DNA of 64,000 nucleotides from Lepidostoma basale (Eukaryota > Arthropoda > Insecta > Trichoptera > Lepidostomatidae). The position numbers and the translations under genes are program-made. Numbering within the stretch: position 1 is the stretch's first letter; each line of letters starts with the position of its first letter. Shown piece after piece: positions 10,276 to 21,879 of this stretch. The stretch lies in contig JAHDVF020000009.1 in the NCBI GenBank assembly GCA_022606425.2, positions 1,427,501 through 1,491,500 of the forward strand, in the 5' to 3' direction. The notes beneath the pieces are model-generated. The model did no database searches and was not told the origin of the DNA. It worked only from the letters and a program-made list of their open reading frames with translations.

Positions 10276-11154
10276 AAGAGGAGTAAATTTACAAAAAAAG
10301 GTGTGGTGGGGAATCGTTGAAATTAGTATATTATTAATCAAAGATAAGTAAGCTTCATCCTTTATCCTTTATTCCCGCCAGAATCGACTGGCGATCTCGT
10401 TAGAACGGATTTTATGTTGTAGGCGCTTTAAATGATCGCATATTAAACAATCACTTTGTTTCCTTTAAATCTGAACAATGAAGGAAACTTTCTTTATTCG
10501 TGTCAAGTGTTCCTTTATTTGTCTCTCAATGAGTGCTTTTTATCCTATTTATTTCGGCGACTTGTCCCGTTCGAGGGCTCTTGTTTCTTTTGTTCCCGTT
10601 TAATGGATACTTTTAGTGATAATTCCCCGGTGCTGGCGCAGCTTTCGCAGAAATAACTCATCCGTAAAGTATCTTTAAGAAGTATTAATCGCCAATACAC
10701 CTCCGGCCCGGCCGCCCTGGAGGAAACATGATTATATTCCTACGCAACATTTTTTCGGCTTTACAACCCCATTCCCTACAGACGAAACCGCCCCCTTCGC
10801 CGGCATAGTAAGCCTAACATCAGTCCACGGTAAACTTGAAAAAAAAAACTGCTATAATACGGATTCCTTACAGTATCTAAATAGATTTTGCCAAATTCAC
10901 ATTGCCGCTTTTGCAAATCGCGTTTTTACCGTTATCCTTTTCTTAAAATGTACCTTCGCTACATAAATGCTAGAATTCGTAGGAAATATCCCGGAGATAT
11001 TTCCCGACTTATCTCTAACTCTTTCTATTATATATTCTAATCGTGTCTATGTTTTTTGCTTAACAAACCGTTTTCTCGGTACCCACGCTTTATTGATCAC
11101 TTAATATTTTTTATACGCGATAATAATATCCAAAATGTAATATGTTGTACATAC
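10276..11154. other. Non-coding, nothing recognised
   Basis: A GC-richer patch lies at 10690-10730 (cacctccggcccggccgccc). No domain or repeat was found. Confidence 0.3.
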
Positions 11155-11515
11155 TTACTATATATGAAGATGTGGAGATGGGCAGGCGGAGTACTTCTGC
11201 TCGACACATCAGGAACACCTACATCCGCGGCAGTTTCAGAGTGGATAATCCAATCTCGGATAATCTTGAGAAGAACCATCTGATATGGTACGGCTACGTC
11301 ATGCGGGGCCCAGCTGGCCATGTTACATGAAAGGTGATGAAAGCGGACCAGCCACCCAGAGGACATGGTAGGCGTGTCGTTGATGTGAATGGGACTTATC
11401 AAAGGAGTCTCAAGAGACCGAGTTTCATTAGACGACGCCTATGACAGACAGTCTTGGAGATCCCATACAAAAACAGTCGACCCCAAGTAAATGGAACAGC
11501 GCTAAAAAAAAGAAG
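11155..11515 (+). mobile_element. LINE family 5, RT C-terminus and 3' UTR
   Basis: The frame reads MWRWAGG, then (after a slip) RHIRNTYIRGSFRVDNPI, LEKNHLIWYGYVMRGPAGHV and a stop. This is the usual end of an insect non-LTR retrotransposon ORF2, where IRGSF and WYGHVMRR are the recurrent motifs. The 3' block cgaccccaagtaaatggaac is followed by a gaagaagaat tail. It is the longest copy of the family here. Confidence 0.75.
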
Positions 11516-11784
11516 AAGAATTACTACGGTTATAGTTATAATAAATATTAATAAAATAATTATTTTAATAATTATTGCACGATCAAATCAAACACATTTT
11601 GAAAGACAACCATTTAAAAATATTGGAACTTGGAAGCTGTTTCTGTCCATATTTATTAAAATTTCCTATGTATACTATCATATTTTCATTGTATAAATAC
11701 GGATTATTTTTGGTGGCGTTTTAAATCTTGCTTAAATATTTTTAAAATCGCAAGTCTACATTTTCGTATTATTAAGTTACTTAC
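11516..11784. other. AT-rich, nothing recognised
   Basis: T/A-rich run with an ataataaatattaataaaat simple stretch. Confidence 0.3.
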
Positions 11785-12025
11785 TCTTGACGAATCTGGT
11801 TATGAATTAAAACACTATTGAGCATATTTTTCTCGACTCGTTTTGACGGTTTTTCACCTTTATCATTATGTTTGACCATATTTCCCGATGATAAAGGTGG
11901 AAAACCTTCGAATTGTGGCAAGAAAAGTAAACTCAAAATTGGAAAAAATTGTGTTTACATGTATTATTATGGAATTATCGCCATTATGGTATTCAGTGTT
12001 AACGTCTTAAATTTGTCAAAAATGA
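11785..12025 (+). repeat. Hammerhead-family b repeat, decayed copy
   Basis: It shares ttatgaattaaaacac, cccgatgataaaggtgg ... ccttcgaa and the 3' block gtgttaacgtcttaaatttg with 5181-5375. The core GAAA has become GAAT and the cleavage region is changed, so this copy should be inactive. Confidence 0.6.
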
Positions 12026-12164
12026 AATCACTTTTGCTCGATTCGGATTTTGTTGAGTTATTTAATTTCTCGTGTCAAAGGAAAGTTGCAAAAATAATTA
12101 GAACCCTGTTTTGTAACACGGGAATATGGTACATGGGAGAGCCTTAACTTCGGTAATATAGAGC

Positions 12165-12295
12165 GACGTAACTTTTTAATTTTTGCCGCTCGATCGGCCG
12201 CGACATCGCGGTCATACGGCTCCCGACACGGCCGTATGAAGTTTTTACTGGGCTTTATTGAAATAGTGCCATTTTCACAACCCTGTCGCACGATA
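12165..12295. other. GC-rich pocket, possible conserved element
   Basis: cgatcggccgcgacatcgcg and gacacggccgtatgaag form partly self-complementary GC-rich sequence (ggccgt/acggcc) in an AT-rich background. It is not repeated in the window. Confidence 0.25.
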
Positions 12296-12481
12296 GTTCC
12301 ACTTCAATTCAAAAAGTTATTAATTTTTACAATTTAATAAAACGAATCAATTTAACCCCCTATTTTTTATGTTATTACTAAAGTACATAGCAACCGAGCA
12401 TAGCAATGAAAACAAATAATTTACGTCGGTCCATGTCAGCGACGTTGATGAAACTAGTGATAATAATTTAAATATTATGTA

Positions 12482-12726
12482 AAATTAATCAAACAGTTTT
12501 TTTTTTGTGTATTTGGTTTACAACCACTTTATTTTTGAGAATGAGGGCCTATCGGTTTCGCTCTATGCAAGCTTTTTCAGAGCTTTATACATACTATGTA
12601 TGCATGTATAAAAAGTATGAATAAAGCCCTGGGGAAGCTCGCATAGAGCGAAACCTATAGGCCCTAATTCTCAAAAATAAAGTAATTGTATACAAATACA
12701 CGAAAAAACTGTTAAATTAATTTTAA
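12482..12726. repeat. 245-bp palindrome with CGAAAC arms (family r)
   Basis: The arms run from aattaatcaaacag to ctgttaaattaatt and include tttatttttgagaatgagg and its near-complement. Near the centre each arm has GAGC-CGAAAC (gcatagagcgaaacctatagg and complement), preceded by CTGGGGA or CTGAAAA. This is a decayed hammerhead-like layout with a longer stem III (CCTATAGG). Confidence 0.7.
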
Positions 12727-14965
12727 ATATATCCAACCATCAAGTAATAGCTTCTTATCAATGTTCAAATATTATGTAATATGTATGGACGTTGAATCTA
12801 ATCATCTTGGATTAGGATATTTTAGGTGTCAGTGAGGCCAGCGTTCATAAAAAATAATATACCGGATATATTTATAATCCGGTATTCATTTTATTTCATA
12901 AATTTGATTGATAATCTTAATATCTATACGGTCACTTTTTCGATGTTTTTTTCTTTTGTTGCAATTATTTCGCTATTAAAACAGATATATTATTTCAAAA
13001 ATGCCGACATAGATTTTAATTAAGTGTTTCGAATTAAAGATTCACACCATCGAGCCGGCAGATCTGAAATCCAATTAATTTTCGATAACGAATCATTTTC
13101 GTAAAACCATAGAAGAAAACTGTTCGCCTTCTTCTGACAAACATCGGAAAGATTTTGTTTTGTTATCGCGCTTTCTGGTAATTGTTTAAGTTAAGACAAT
13201 GTTTGATCATTGTTATTTTAAAATAAGCCATTAGACCTTTTATAATTGGATTCTCTCCAAAGTTATCTGTGTACCCTAGCCCAGTATTATTTCATTGTTG
13301 TACTTCCGCACTAATATTGAAAGTTATGTGTTTCTTCCCACGTGTGGTCTGCTCGCCATTATGGCGCTGCGGGCGGCGGAGGACAGTCCGCGGCTCGCCC
13401 CTACCTTATGCTATCCGGGTAGCGCTGATTTTCCCTTATCGCATCCCAAGCCAGTACAAAATAATGAAGAAAACAGATCAGAAACTATGTCATCTACGCA
13501 AAAGTGAGAATTCATCTCGTACACACGAATCCCATTCTCATTTTAAATTCGCATCTCTTTGTCTAAAGTGTCACCTTTTCTTAAATCTTGACTTACTCTC
13601 GTGCTTCATAAAACAATAGTATTTTAAGACACTTACTCAAAAACGTATTGTTTATTTGATCGATTTAAACATATTAGTTTATGCAATTCGGTGAGGTGCC
13701 ATCGTTTTGATTACGCTGTGTTTTCTCGGCGGGAATGGGGCTCTACGGAGCGCGGGAAACGCCGCGGGAGCTTTCCCAGTGAGGCGCATGCGCGCGGATC
13801 GTCCGGCGGCTCTAGACTTGTTCCTTCAATAGTAATTCGCCCGCTAGCCGGGAACGCGTGTGTCGCAGTACTTGTTTTCCCGCTTATTATGGGAAATCGG
13901 CTAGGCGATTCGAACAATCGAAATCTTCTCGAATTCAAAATTCAAATAATATTTTAATTGTGTTCTCTTCGATTGATAGACGATTTAGTTTTCGATGTCG
14001 CATCCATTGTGCCAAAGTTTATTTAAGGACGGAACGTTTCTTGAATAATTATAATAGTATTCATTTGTTTATTGTCTTTTAACAATAACGATATTAATAA
14101 TATTGCAATGAAAATGGTGTACGTAACTGTTTAAATATTTTTTTTCTGCATGTGAAATTAAAGATACTGTCATTCCATTGATATCGTTAGGTTGGCCAAT
14201 GTTGAAAATTTTATGTGTTTTGAGTAATTAGTCTTCAAAGGAGGTAATCGATTAAATTCCAATCATATTCTACTATATTTGTCATATACGAGTATGGTAT
14301 ATATTTTTTACAATTTCAATTAGTTTTAAGTACATATTTATATATTGATATTGATTATCGATTTATTGTTTTTTTATTGTATGCTCGAGTTAGATTGTTT
14401 CCTTGTACGACATTCTTTAAACAGATGTAGTCATGATACAAGTATGCCAATTTTTTTTTAAATATGGTATTTAAATTGCGAAGGGTTCTTATTTTGGTTG
14501 TTATTTTTAACAAAGATTCTTAAATTGTTTATGGGAGTATTGTGAGAGGTCTCTTATTATTTATAGTTCTCTGTCGATTAAAAAACATCTCTCTTCTAAA
14601 CAACTGTTAAAATCATTTCATTTATTTTCTTTCTAAGTTATCAAACAATTGTTATATTTATTGACTTATTAAATATTTCATAATCGATATTGAAAAATCA
14701 AAACAGATGAAATTGTAGAACATCCAAAACATTTCGAACTATTATAATTATATTAAAATTATTGGTAAAGGCTGTGATTAGATTCATAATCATTTTGAGT
14801 ATCGGATTACGTTGTATTAGTAAACATAAATATTATAGTATATACTAAATATTTTTCAGCCCTAGACAAACTTGTAATTTTCGAAATCTGAATTACTCTC
14901 AACGAAAAATATGCGAAATTTATCTCGACTAATAATCGAACCCAAAGCTACTTTAATCTGATGCT
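12727..14965. other. Non-coding with two GC-rich pockets
   Basis: About 13330-13470 (gcgctgcgggcggcggaggac) and 13715-13915 (ggcgggaatggggctctacg, gcgcatgcgcgcggatcgtc) are strongly GC-rich, non-repetitive and separated by AT-rich sequence. Both strands have short open frames there, but none shows a recognised domain. They are candidate conserved non-coding or regulatory elements; an untranslated or short exon is not excluded. Confidence 0.3.
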
Positions 14966-14969
14966 TTTC

Positions 14970-15302
14970 TGTTTCTACGACGAAATGAATGGACCGCCAC
15001 ACTGCTCTATCCTGACATACCTCTTTAGCTTCCTCTAAATTCATACATCGTCACAAGCACGCTCGTCCATTTTTCCGAGGCCGCCTTTTAGTAATTGAAC
15101 CCAGCACTAAAACCTAAGCACCAAAAAAAATTATCAAAAATCTAATTCTGCAGTTTCATTCTATATGTATAATAATACAGAACGAAACTGCATACTTTTT
15201 TTTGCATATTTTTTAGGTACTTAGTGCATATTTTACTCAAGCATTCGACTGATTAATTTGGTCATACCATGTTTTCCTCCGCCGTCTTCGGCTTCTTTTT
15301 CC
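14970..15302 (-). mobile_element. LINE family 1 tail (copy C), interrupted
   Basis: gaatggaccgccacactgct and cctgacatacctctttagc match the family, then the alignment stops at ttagtaattga. It resumes at gattaatttggtcatacca and gttttcctccgccgtc. The gap (about 15092-15248) holds the small inverted-repeat element described separately. Confidence 0.75.
15103..15227. mobile_element. Small TIR element inside LINE copy C
   Basis: The ends GCACTAAAACCTA and TAGGTACTTAGTGC are inverted repeats. The interior has a second hairpin (gcagtttcattct and agaacgaaactgc). It has no coding sequence and interrupts a LINE whose uninterrupted relatives read straight through. The exact borders and target duplication are uncertain. 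Confidence 0.55.
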
Positions 15303-15325
15303 ATTATATATAAAAATATATTCAT

Positions 15326-15940
15326 GTGCTCAGAGTCCTATGCAACGCATTGGTTCGGAGCAGACTCGAAAGTGGTTCAATGATGCTGGAGAGGGTTCAG
15401 AAAATAATTCTGAGGTATCTCTACATGAGGAAGTATGGTAGTTATCCGTGGGTCTTTCCCGCTGCATTTCTTTTGGGAATGCTTGGGGCCAACTCTTTGC
15501 AGCTTCGAAGAAATGGGCATCTCATAACCCATTTCTTTAGATTACTCAGGGAATATTTCGAGAACTCAGCCGTGCTAGAAGGTGTTGGTCTTTTTGTCCC
15601 TGATAGATTTCTCTGACAGCGACAGCAGAGATTATTTTACCTATCGGCCACCAGAACCATTCTAATCTGCCTCTGGTGACACCGATGGGAAGAGCAATTA
15701 GTCTGCTGAACGCGCTCTCCTCGGAGATCGACTTCTTTTATATTAATGAAAATACGTTCAGAAGGCAAATACTCTTAATTCTGGAGAGTATCCTGTCTTC
15801 CTAATGTCGAACCATATCTCATGCGTTTCTGGTAGTATACTATACACAATATATTATTTTACCTGTTCTCGATAGATGCCTTAAAAATAAATTTTGGAAT
15901 GTCTATTGATGAAATAAACTGATTTGATTTGATACTCTAC
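15326..15940 (+). mobile_element. Jockey-like LINE, RT C-terminus and 3' UTR
   Basis: The frame from 15326 reads LRVLCNALVRSRLESGS, MMLERVQKIILRYLYMRK and LQLRRNGHLITHFFRLLREY. This is the post-palm part of Jockey/I-type reverse transcriptases, with YR-LVRSRLEY, RVQ-RFLRY and LRR--H-L-F-FKLL as usual motifs. A stop at 15614-15616 and a shift separate it from an in-frame end SLLNALSSEIDFFYINE...LESILSS with TAA at 15802-15804. The 3' UTR ends in gatttgatttgatac. It is 5'-truncated and inactive. Confidence 0.75.
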
Positions 15941-16756
15941 AACAGTCCCTGAAATGCATTGATAATTTTTATATACCTTATGATTAATCATAATGGTTAC
16001 CTTCATACTCAGAGCCACTAGTCTACCATATTTATACAATGATGTAATGAAACTCGAGTATTGAAATGTCTTGTGGGTCTTCACAGTTAAAACGTTATAT
16101 ATAACGTTGAACCGCTTTAAATACCTACAGGTAGGTACGTCATTTATAATCTTATTTCATGACTACATACCTGCACTACATATTGGGTGTCACATCTACA
16201 TTATAATGTTAATATGACGGTCCATTGTCTCCGTCAGTTATTATGACACAATAAAAATTAACATAATACAATACTGAAACATTTTATGATATCCCGACCT
16301 TCGTTATAACTTCCATGGTACTTGCTTATTTGTTATAATATAATTCTCATGTGATATAATAATATGTATGTTCTTGTCTCTTTTTATTGCATCCATCTCC
16401 TTCAAAAATTTTACTGCTGTAATTATTATCTCACATCAAAATATAATATATGTGACCAAATTATTTGCTGGATCAAACCGACGATAGACTCTAGGTGTAC
16501 TAAAACGGCCTCGCAATAGTGATAGAGCAAGTATTTCCCCTCAATCGTTTTCTATATTCTTGTTCTTTAATATCGTTCAAAACTACTAGAACTTATGACT
16601 ATCCCGGCCTATTTTTTTTCCACAAATCTATATTTTGGGTATTCATGACATAAAACGTAAAATTTGTTAATTTATTGTTTTTTGACAAACGGTGTAAAAT
16701 TCTGTATACAAGATTAATGAAAACCTCCGTTTTATATAAACTTAATTATATTTTAA
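15941..16756. other. AT-rich, nothing recognised
   Basis: No repeat match. A short inverted motif, acctacaggtaggt, is present at about 16123-16136. Confidence 0.3.
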
Positions 16757-16922
16757 CTAACTAACCATCACGCCGTCTCCCCGAAGGGTTAGGCAGAAAG
16801 AATGGACTGCCACACTTTTCTTTCCTGACATTTCTCTCGCTTCCTCAACATTTATACATCGTGGCATGCAAGCGCGTCGATTTATCTGACTCCTCACGTA
16901 GCCGACATTCAATATTTGATTT
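16757..16922 (-). mobile_element. LINE family 1 tail (copy D), short
   Basis: Only the last 165 bp are present: aactaactaaccatcacgcc through tgactcctcacgtagccgac. It closely resembles copy B at 9062. Confidence 0.75.
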
Positions 16923-16964
16923 AATAATAATTATAATTATAAATAGTTACTTAGTTAATTACAT

Positions 16965-17100
16965 TTTATGTAAATAACATGCTTTGCCAATTGGTAGGAC
17001 ATTGTCAAATAGAAATTAATATTTGCTTAATTCAGAAATTAATATTTGCAAGGCAACATTGTCACTCCCAAAAATATAACAAAACTTGAAGAAAACTGAT
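16965..17100. mobile_element. MITE family P, decayed copy 4
   Basis: attttatgtaaataacatgc and tttgcc, with aaatataacaaaacttgaag and aaactgattt, preserve the order of the family arms at low identity. Confidence 0.4.
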
Positions 17101-17574
17101 TTAATAATAATAATTATAAATCATCAGTTTGTTGGTGTTTTATATTTAATTTTCGTTCATAAAATTTATTATCATAATATTTCTTTCATCCAATATGAAG
17201 TTTACCTTATTTTCTCACAGAATTCTTAGAATTTGACATTTCACATTTTAGCTTCTTTGATAAATTTCACGCAATCATCGTTTTCAGGATTATAAACCGT
17301 TTAATTTAAAATCACCAAGTCACAACATTAGTTAATATATGTATATCGTTATTATATATTGTATTATACATAGATTAAAAAAACCTCAAATCTTCAACAA
17401 GTTTTCGTGACCTGTATCAACAGCGTCACAGACTTCGACAGATTGGTAAACATACCAAATACACGTGGTAATAACGAAATAACGTTTATATTTATATACG
17501 AAACGACGTGGTTTCGGAAAATATTCTTTAATTTATAACCATATTCCTATTATTCTGTACAACACGATGTTTCT
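17101..17574. other. Non-coding with a weak hairpin-family trace
   Basis: At 17400-17460 the minus strand reads ccaatctgtcgaagtctgtg then acgctgttgatacaggtcac. This recalls the family m core (CTGTCGA ... GGTC) but is too decayed to call. Confidence 0.25.
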
Positions 17575-17960
17575 TCTTCTTCAGCTTGTGGACGACTCTT
17601 CCGTGTTGCTCTTTCCTGAGATATCTGTATTCAGTTTCTTCCTACGTGTCGTTGAACGTCATCCCTCCATGTTGCCTTTGATCTCCTGATACTTCTTTTG
17701 CATTGTCTTCATCTCTACTGTTGTAGGCTCTTAGTCCAATTAGCTTGATCTCTTGAAATATAGCCGATTTGTAATATTCTTCTTCTTCTTAAAGTTCCCT
17801 GTCAAGTCACCTTGACTTTGGCGATCACTCTGGTAAACTCTTACCTATCCTGCGCTGTCCGGAATAGCTCCTCTACAGTTTCGATTCACGTCCATTCCCT
17901 CACATTGCGCAGCCAAGAGATCCGCCTAGTTCTAGATGTAATATTGAATAAATTATTTTT
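17575..17960 (-). mobile_element. LINE family 7 C-terminus
   Basis: On the minus strand the last part reads RISWLRNVREWT, then VEELFRTAQDR and FTRVIAKVKVT. The same order occurs at 43120-43400 (RRQISWLRNKRDWTG, LEELFRSARDRG). A gaagaagaa tail lies at 17783-17790. A second set of cttcttcttc signals at 17572 suggests two adjacent fragments. Confidence 0.6.
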
Positions 17961-19364
17961 CATCTATTATTAATAATATATCAGGGTTCTGCAGTTTGAT
18001 CTACCTTTATAAACTCATTATTATTACTACTGTTTTCATTGCAACTGTAGTGCGAACAAACTCTAGAAGGAAAGGTTTTACAATGGATAAATCACAATTA
18101 AATATAGGTTAATTAAATAGGCTATTAAGGTTTTATAAGTATACGTTTTTAAAATCTTTATTTTCGTCAATACGTAATTTATGTATCTTGTTTTCCGTGC
18201 TTTTAAAATGATATTCAACCCTCACTCGTTGAATTTCAAATTCCTTTGAAAAATGTAACGCATGTACGCGGGCACTTAAGTACGCATTTCACAAAATCCG
18301 TTATTCAAATCGTGTGTTTATTTCCTTGAAAGCCCGGCCAATTCGCAATCCATTAAACAAGTTTTTCGCCTTCGGCCTTGAGGTATTCGTCACGAAAATT
18401 CTGGTGAATTACTTACAATGCCATTGCCTTACCCCTCGCCCCACCGACTCTGAGAACTTTTCACCCCAATCCTTCATCGGAGCCATGGGCGAACGGCGAA
18501 ATTTAGCGGGTACCCTTAATCAATGAAGCTTTGATTTTATCTCCAACAAGCAATTAATCAAACAAAATATATAAAATTTTAAATGTAGAGAACCGTTGGA
18601 CCACTTTTGTTTTTTAATGGAAGCGCTAATGTCTTTTGATAATAAGAATATAAATTAAGTGTAATTTGAATTTTAAATTTGTTTTATTGGGCTTATGAAT
18701 ATTTTATTACTTTCATGAATTTCGGTAAGAATCTTCACCAGAATTCATTTATCTTAAGTGCTTATTTCCATCTCAAATTTTATTGATTTAATTTATATAG
18801 AATCGGTTTATTGTTTTGTACAAATAGCTAAATAGTATTTTTTTAATACATCATTACATCATACTTGTATACATAGTAATATTTTCCCGATTTCATTTTC
18901 TACAATAGGTGTCGAGAAAAAAACAATTATTTCACATTGTTTAAAAAAATCGCGTTTCTAGTTCACATATAATATTATGTTAATGTGCAGTAATGCCAGC
19001 GAGGTTGAAGAAAATTTCACTTCTCGCCTCTGATAGGACCTTTATTTCACAATTTCGCGATTCAAAACGCCTTTGGCCCCTTGATTTCCTTTAACAGTTT
19101 TGGCCCAAAGGCCACTCTCGATGTTTATCGAAATAAAAGTTCAGCTTTTATTAATGTGCACGTGAAGGTCAATAGTGATGAATTGGAAATACCATTTTTT
19201 GCAATAATTAATATGGCAAGTGTGACTGAATTCCGCAGTGAAAACGCAACTTTACAATTTGATGTATAAACAAAAGCAACAAAGAAAATTCTAAGGTTGA
19301 TATCATCTGAAATTTCGTGTTATTAACGAATATTAGGGAATATGTTTTTTTTTTCTTTAATTTC
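17961..19364. other. Non-coding, nothing firm
   Basis: A moderately GC-rich patch at 18330-18520 (cgccttcggccttgaggta, cccctcgccccaccgactc) matches no repeat family. The remainder is AT-rich. Confidence 0.3.
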
Positions 19365-19367
19365 TTC

Positions 19368-19622
19368 TTGTATGGCGTCTCCAGGACTATCTGTATTGGT
19401 AGCTTCTTATAAAATCCGGTCTCTTGAGACTCTGGGTCGCTGGTCCCTCCGTGTTACATCTTAGGCGGTTTTTCTCCAGTTTATCTGCGATTGGTCGCAT
19501 TTTTAAGCTGCCGTGGATGTGGGTATTCCTAATGTTGTTGAGCAACGTTACTTCGCGCGCCCATCAAAGCATCCTCATTTTGGCGCTTTGCAATCTCTCC
19601 TGATGTTTTTTTAGTGGCCAAC
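19368..19622 (-). mobile_element. LINE family 5, third copy
   Basis: The minus strand carries atagtcctggagacgccata and gtctcaagagaccgg near the 3' end, as at 8868 and 11155, then residues resembling the LLNNIRNTHIHGSLKMRP type of C-terminus upstream. It ends where the hAT remnant begins. Confidence 0.65.
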
Positions 19623-19631
19623 ACACTAAAC

Positions 19632-20254
19632 CAGTGTTTCCCAATGTGGGGCGTACGCCCCACCGGGGGGGGGGGGGGGGAAGGAAAACATTAATATTTG
19701 TTACATTGTTGTCGAAAAACGCATTGTTGAAAAAAACCTATATTGCAACTCTGACTTTTCTACAATATGATGGCAGCACCGTATATCATCATCTCGGATC
19801 TTGGATAACTCAACCAATATTGGTAGATATAACTTATGTAGCCTTGGCGTATCAGGAAGAACTTTTAGAATTGCAAAATGATGAATCTTTTAAAGCACTA
19901 TTCAACATAGAAAATACAATTGCATGGCTTTGTGTTGAGGCAGAAACTAAATACCCGATTATGACAAATTTAGCAAGAAAATTACTGTTGCCATTTCCAT
20001 CATCAAGCCCAAGATTCGCACTAATTTTCTTTCGGGTACTAATGTTATATAATATACATATTATTTATTTACGAAAATTAAATAAAAATAGTAGGTATAT
20101 ATTGCATTTATTATTTTTTTTATTTGAAGCAATTCATTTTTTTTTTCAGAATTTGCTAGGTAAATAAAAAATTGGTTGGGGGGGGGGGCGTGGGGATTTT
20201 TGAATCGTTGGGGCATGGCACATTCTAGCTATATTTTAAAGATTTTTGACACTG
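19632..20254 (+). mobile_element. hAT transposon remnant
   Basis: The left end CAGTGTTTCCCAATGTGGGG is a typical hAT terminus (CAGTG...). The right end is less certain; CACTG at 20250-20254 would fit. The interior frame contains YQEELLELQNDESFKALF and a stretch ending ARKLLLPFPSS. This is the C-terminal dimerisation region of hAT transposases (ZBED5-like), where LLPF normally precedes the CE-GFS motif. Here the frame runs out before it. A poly-G run of 18 or so follows the left end, and a second G run is at about 20178. Confidence 0.65.
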
Positions 20255-20582
20255 TATGATATGGCGTGAAAATCAACCATTCGGTTTGTTTGTTTAACAA
20301 TTTTAATAGATTTTTCACCCGTTAACGTATTTCACAATTACTTACTGTTATAAATAATTAACTTAACACAAATTGGTAAAACGAACCTGCAATTAAACGA
20401 GACGGTTTGTTATGTGTTTCCTGCAGCCTGCAGCTAATCATCGTCAAGGGCCTCGCGCCTGGATAAACACAGATCCCCACAATATAAATCCGTTCCGAGA
20501 ACATTCTGGGAGATAGGGGATGGAAGTTACAATGGTAAAATAGTAAGTTTCTTCTATATACGCCATACTTTGTGTTATTATG
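20255..20582. other. Non-coding, possible conserved patch
   Basis: 20395-20525 is balanced in composition (aaacgagacggtttgttatg, gtcaagggcctcgcgcctgg) and unique in this window. No domain was seen. Confidence 0.25.
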
Positions 20583-20950
20583 ATGGTTTATTTCTCTTTT
20601 TCTTTTTTACGATTTTTATGCTTTATATATACAACACTTACAATAAAAATAATAAAATTACATAGACATGTTTCGGACAACCAGTCCTTCTTCAGTGATG
20701 CATATTATAAAGCTACATTTTTAAAAATATTATAAAATTGTTTACATGATCTGACAGATGTTATAAAGATTTATAACATCTGTCAGATCATGTAAACAAT
20801 TTTATAATATTAAAAAAAAATCTTTATAATTATGTATCACAGAATAAGGACTGTTTATCCAAAACATGACTATCTAATTATATTTTTTTAATGTAAGTCT
20901 TGTTTATACAAAGTACTCCTATATAAAAAAGAAAAAGAGAAATAAAATAG
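20583..20950. repeat. 370-bp palindrome (family d)
   Basis: The outer arms ttatttctctttttc and gaaaaagagaaataa, and the inner arms tctgacagatgttataaag and ctttataacatctgtcaga, meet at about 20768. On the minus strand, 20662-20699 reads CTGAAGA, A, GGAC-loop-GTCC, GAAAC, AT, GTC. That is a complete hammerhead-like core, but the flanks do not pair well as stem I. The right arm has lost the motif. It is the same family as 22975-23645. Confidence 0.7.
20662..20699 (-). ncRNA. Hammerhead-like core (family d)
   Basis: The invariant bases CTGAAGA and GAAAC..GTC are intact, with a four-base-pair stem II (GGAC/GTCC). Stem I support is poor (only the first pair), so this is weaker than the motif at 483-521. 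Confidence 0.3.
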
Positions 20951-21462
20951 TAAGTATTCAATCCTTTCATAGTACGAGTATATCAGGAAAATACAAGTTT
21001 TTAAACTTTAAATTTAGTCAGGTATTATTAAAAAAAATATTATTCAGTGATTATTTATTTTGCGAAAATTTTATCAAAATGATATCACAGGCACGTTATA
21101 ACAAAATACATTAGATAATTTTTCTACTCATGACCTTTTAAAAATGAACAAGTCCTTTACAAACAGCTGTTTATAAAATAGAACTTAATTATATCTGTAA
21201 TTCCCTGCCCCATTTTAGCTCGACCTACCGCCGTCTTAATTTCTTTGTTAAGCTTCGTTTGTTCAAGTAACATTTAAATATCGTTGTCTTAAAAAGTAAT
21301 TTTGTCGACTACGTTTTCAACCGCTTTATTGTAGAGGGATTTTTTTTAGTTGGCAGACTTAATTTTGAGGTCCACTTTTTTATAGATGTATATTTGAATG
21401 TATGGAACAAGATAAAAACCTTTCGTACGAAGCACTTAATTTGTGGTATGACATTATTAATG
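20951..21462. other. AT-rich, nothing recognised
   Basis: No repeat or coding signal seen. Confidence 0.3.
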
Positions 21463-21590
21463 AAAATAATAATACACTTTTAGTAATTTGTATAAACACC
21501 ACTTTATTTGGTCGCCATGCCATTGCCACATGCTGGTGTTACCAAATAAAGTGGTTTTTATACAAATTACTAAAAATGTATTATTATTTT
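21463..21590. repeat. Near-perfect hairpin, 52-bp arms
   Basis: The arms tttagtaatttgtataaac / accactttatttggt and their complement flank a 28-base GC-richer loop (cgccatgccattgccacatg...). No CGAAAC core is visible. It is probably another small fold-back element, flanked on both sides by ataat runs. Confidence 0.75.
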
Positions 21591-21630
21591 ATTTAAGATA
21601 AAAATCATTTATTACAAAAAATAGATAATT

Positions 21631-21850
21631 AATACGAATGAAAACGCCAGTTTTCTAGAAGTTCTATTATATTTTATGGGAATGACATGTTTCGCCCTTC
21701 TAAGACATTATCAAATGTATTACATTGCCTTAGAAGAGGAAAACATGTCATTCCCATAAAATATAATAAAACTTCTAGGAAACTGACGTTTTCTTTCGTA
21801 TTCATTATTTAATATAGAGTTTTAGATCATTGTTCATGAAACAATAAATA
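21631..21850. mobile_element. MITE family P, copy 5 (well preserved)
   Basis: It runs from taatacgaatgaaaacgcca through the arms gaatgacatgtttcgccctt and aaaacatgtcattcccataa to atagagttttagatcattg and gaaacaataaa. This is a useful reference copy for recognising interrupted ones. Confidence 0.85.
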
Positions 21851-21879
21851 ACTAAAAATAGAGTTGGCATGACTATCTT

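Noticed and set aside
13711..13938. Coding exon in the GC-rich pocket
   Set aside because: Open frames exist on both strands but are short, arginine/proline-biased by composition, and lack a recognisable domain or clear splice context.
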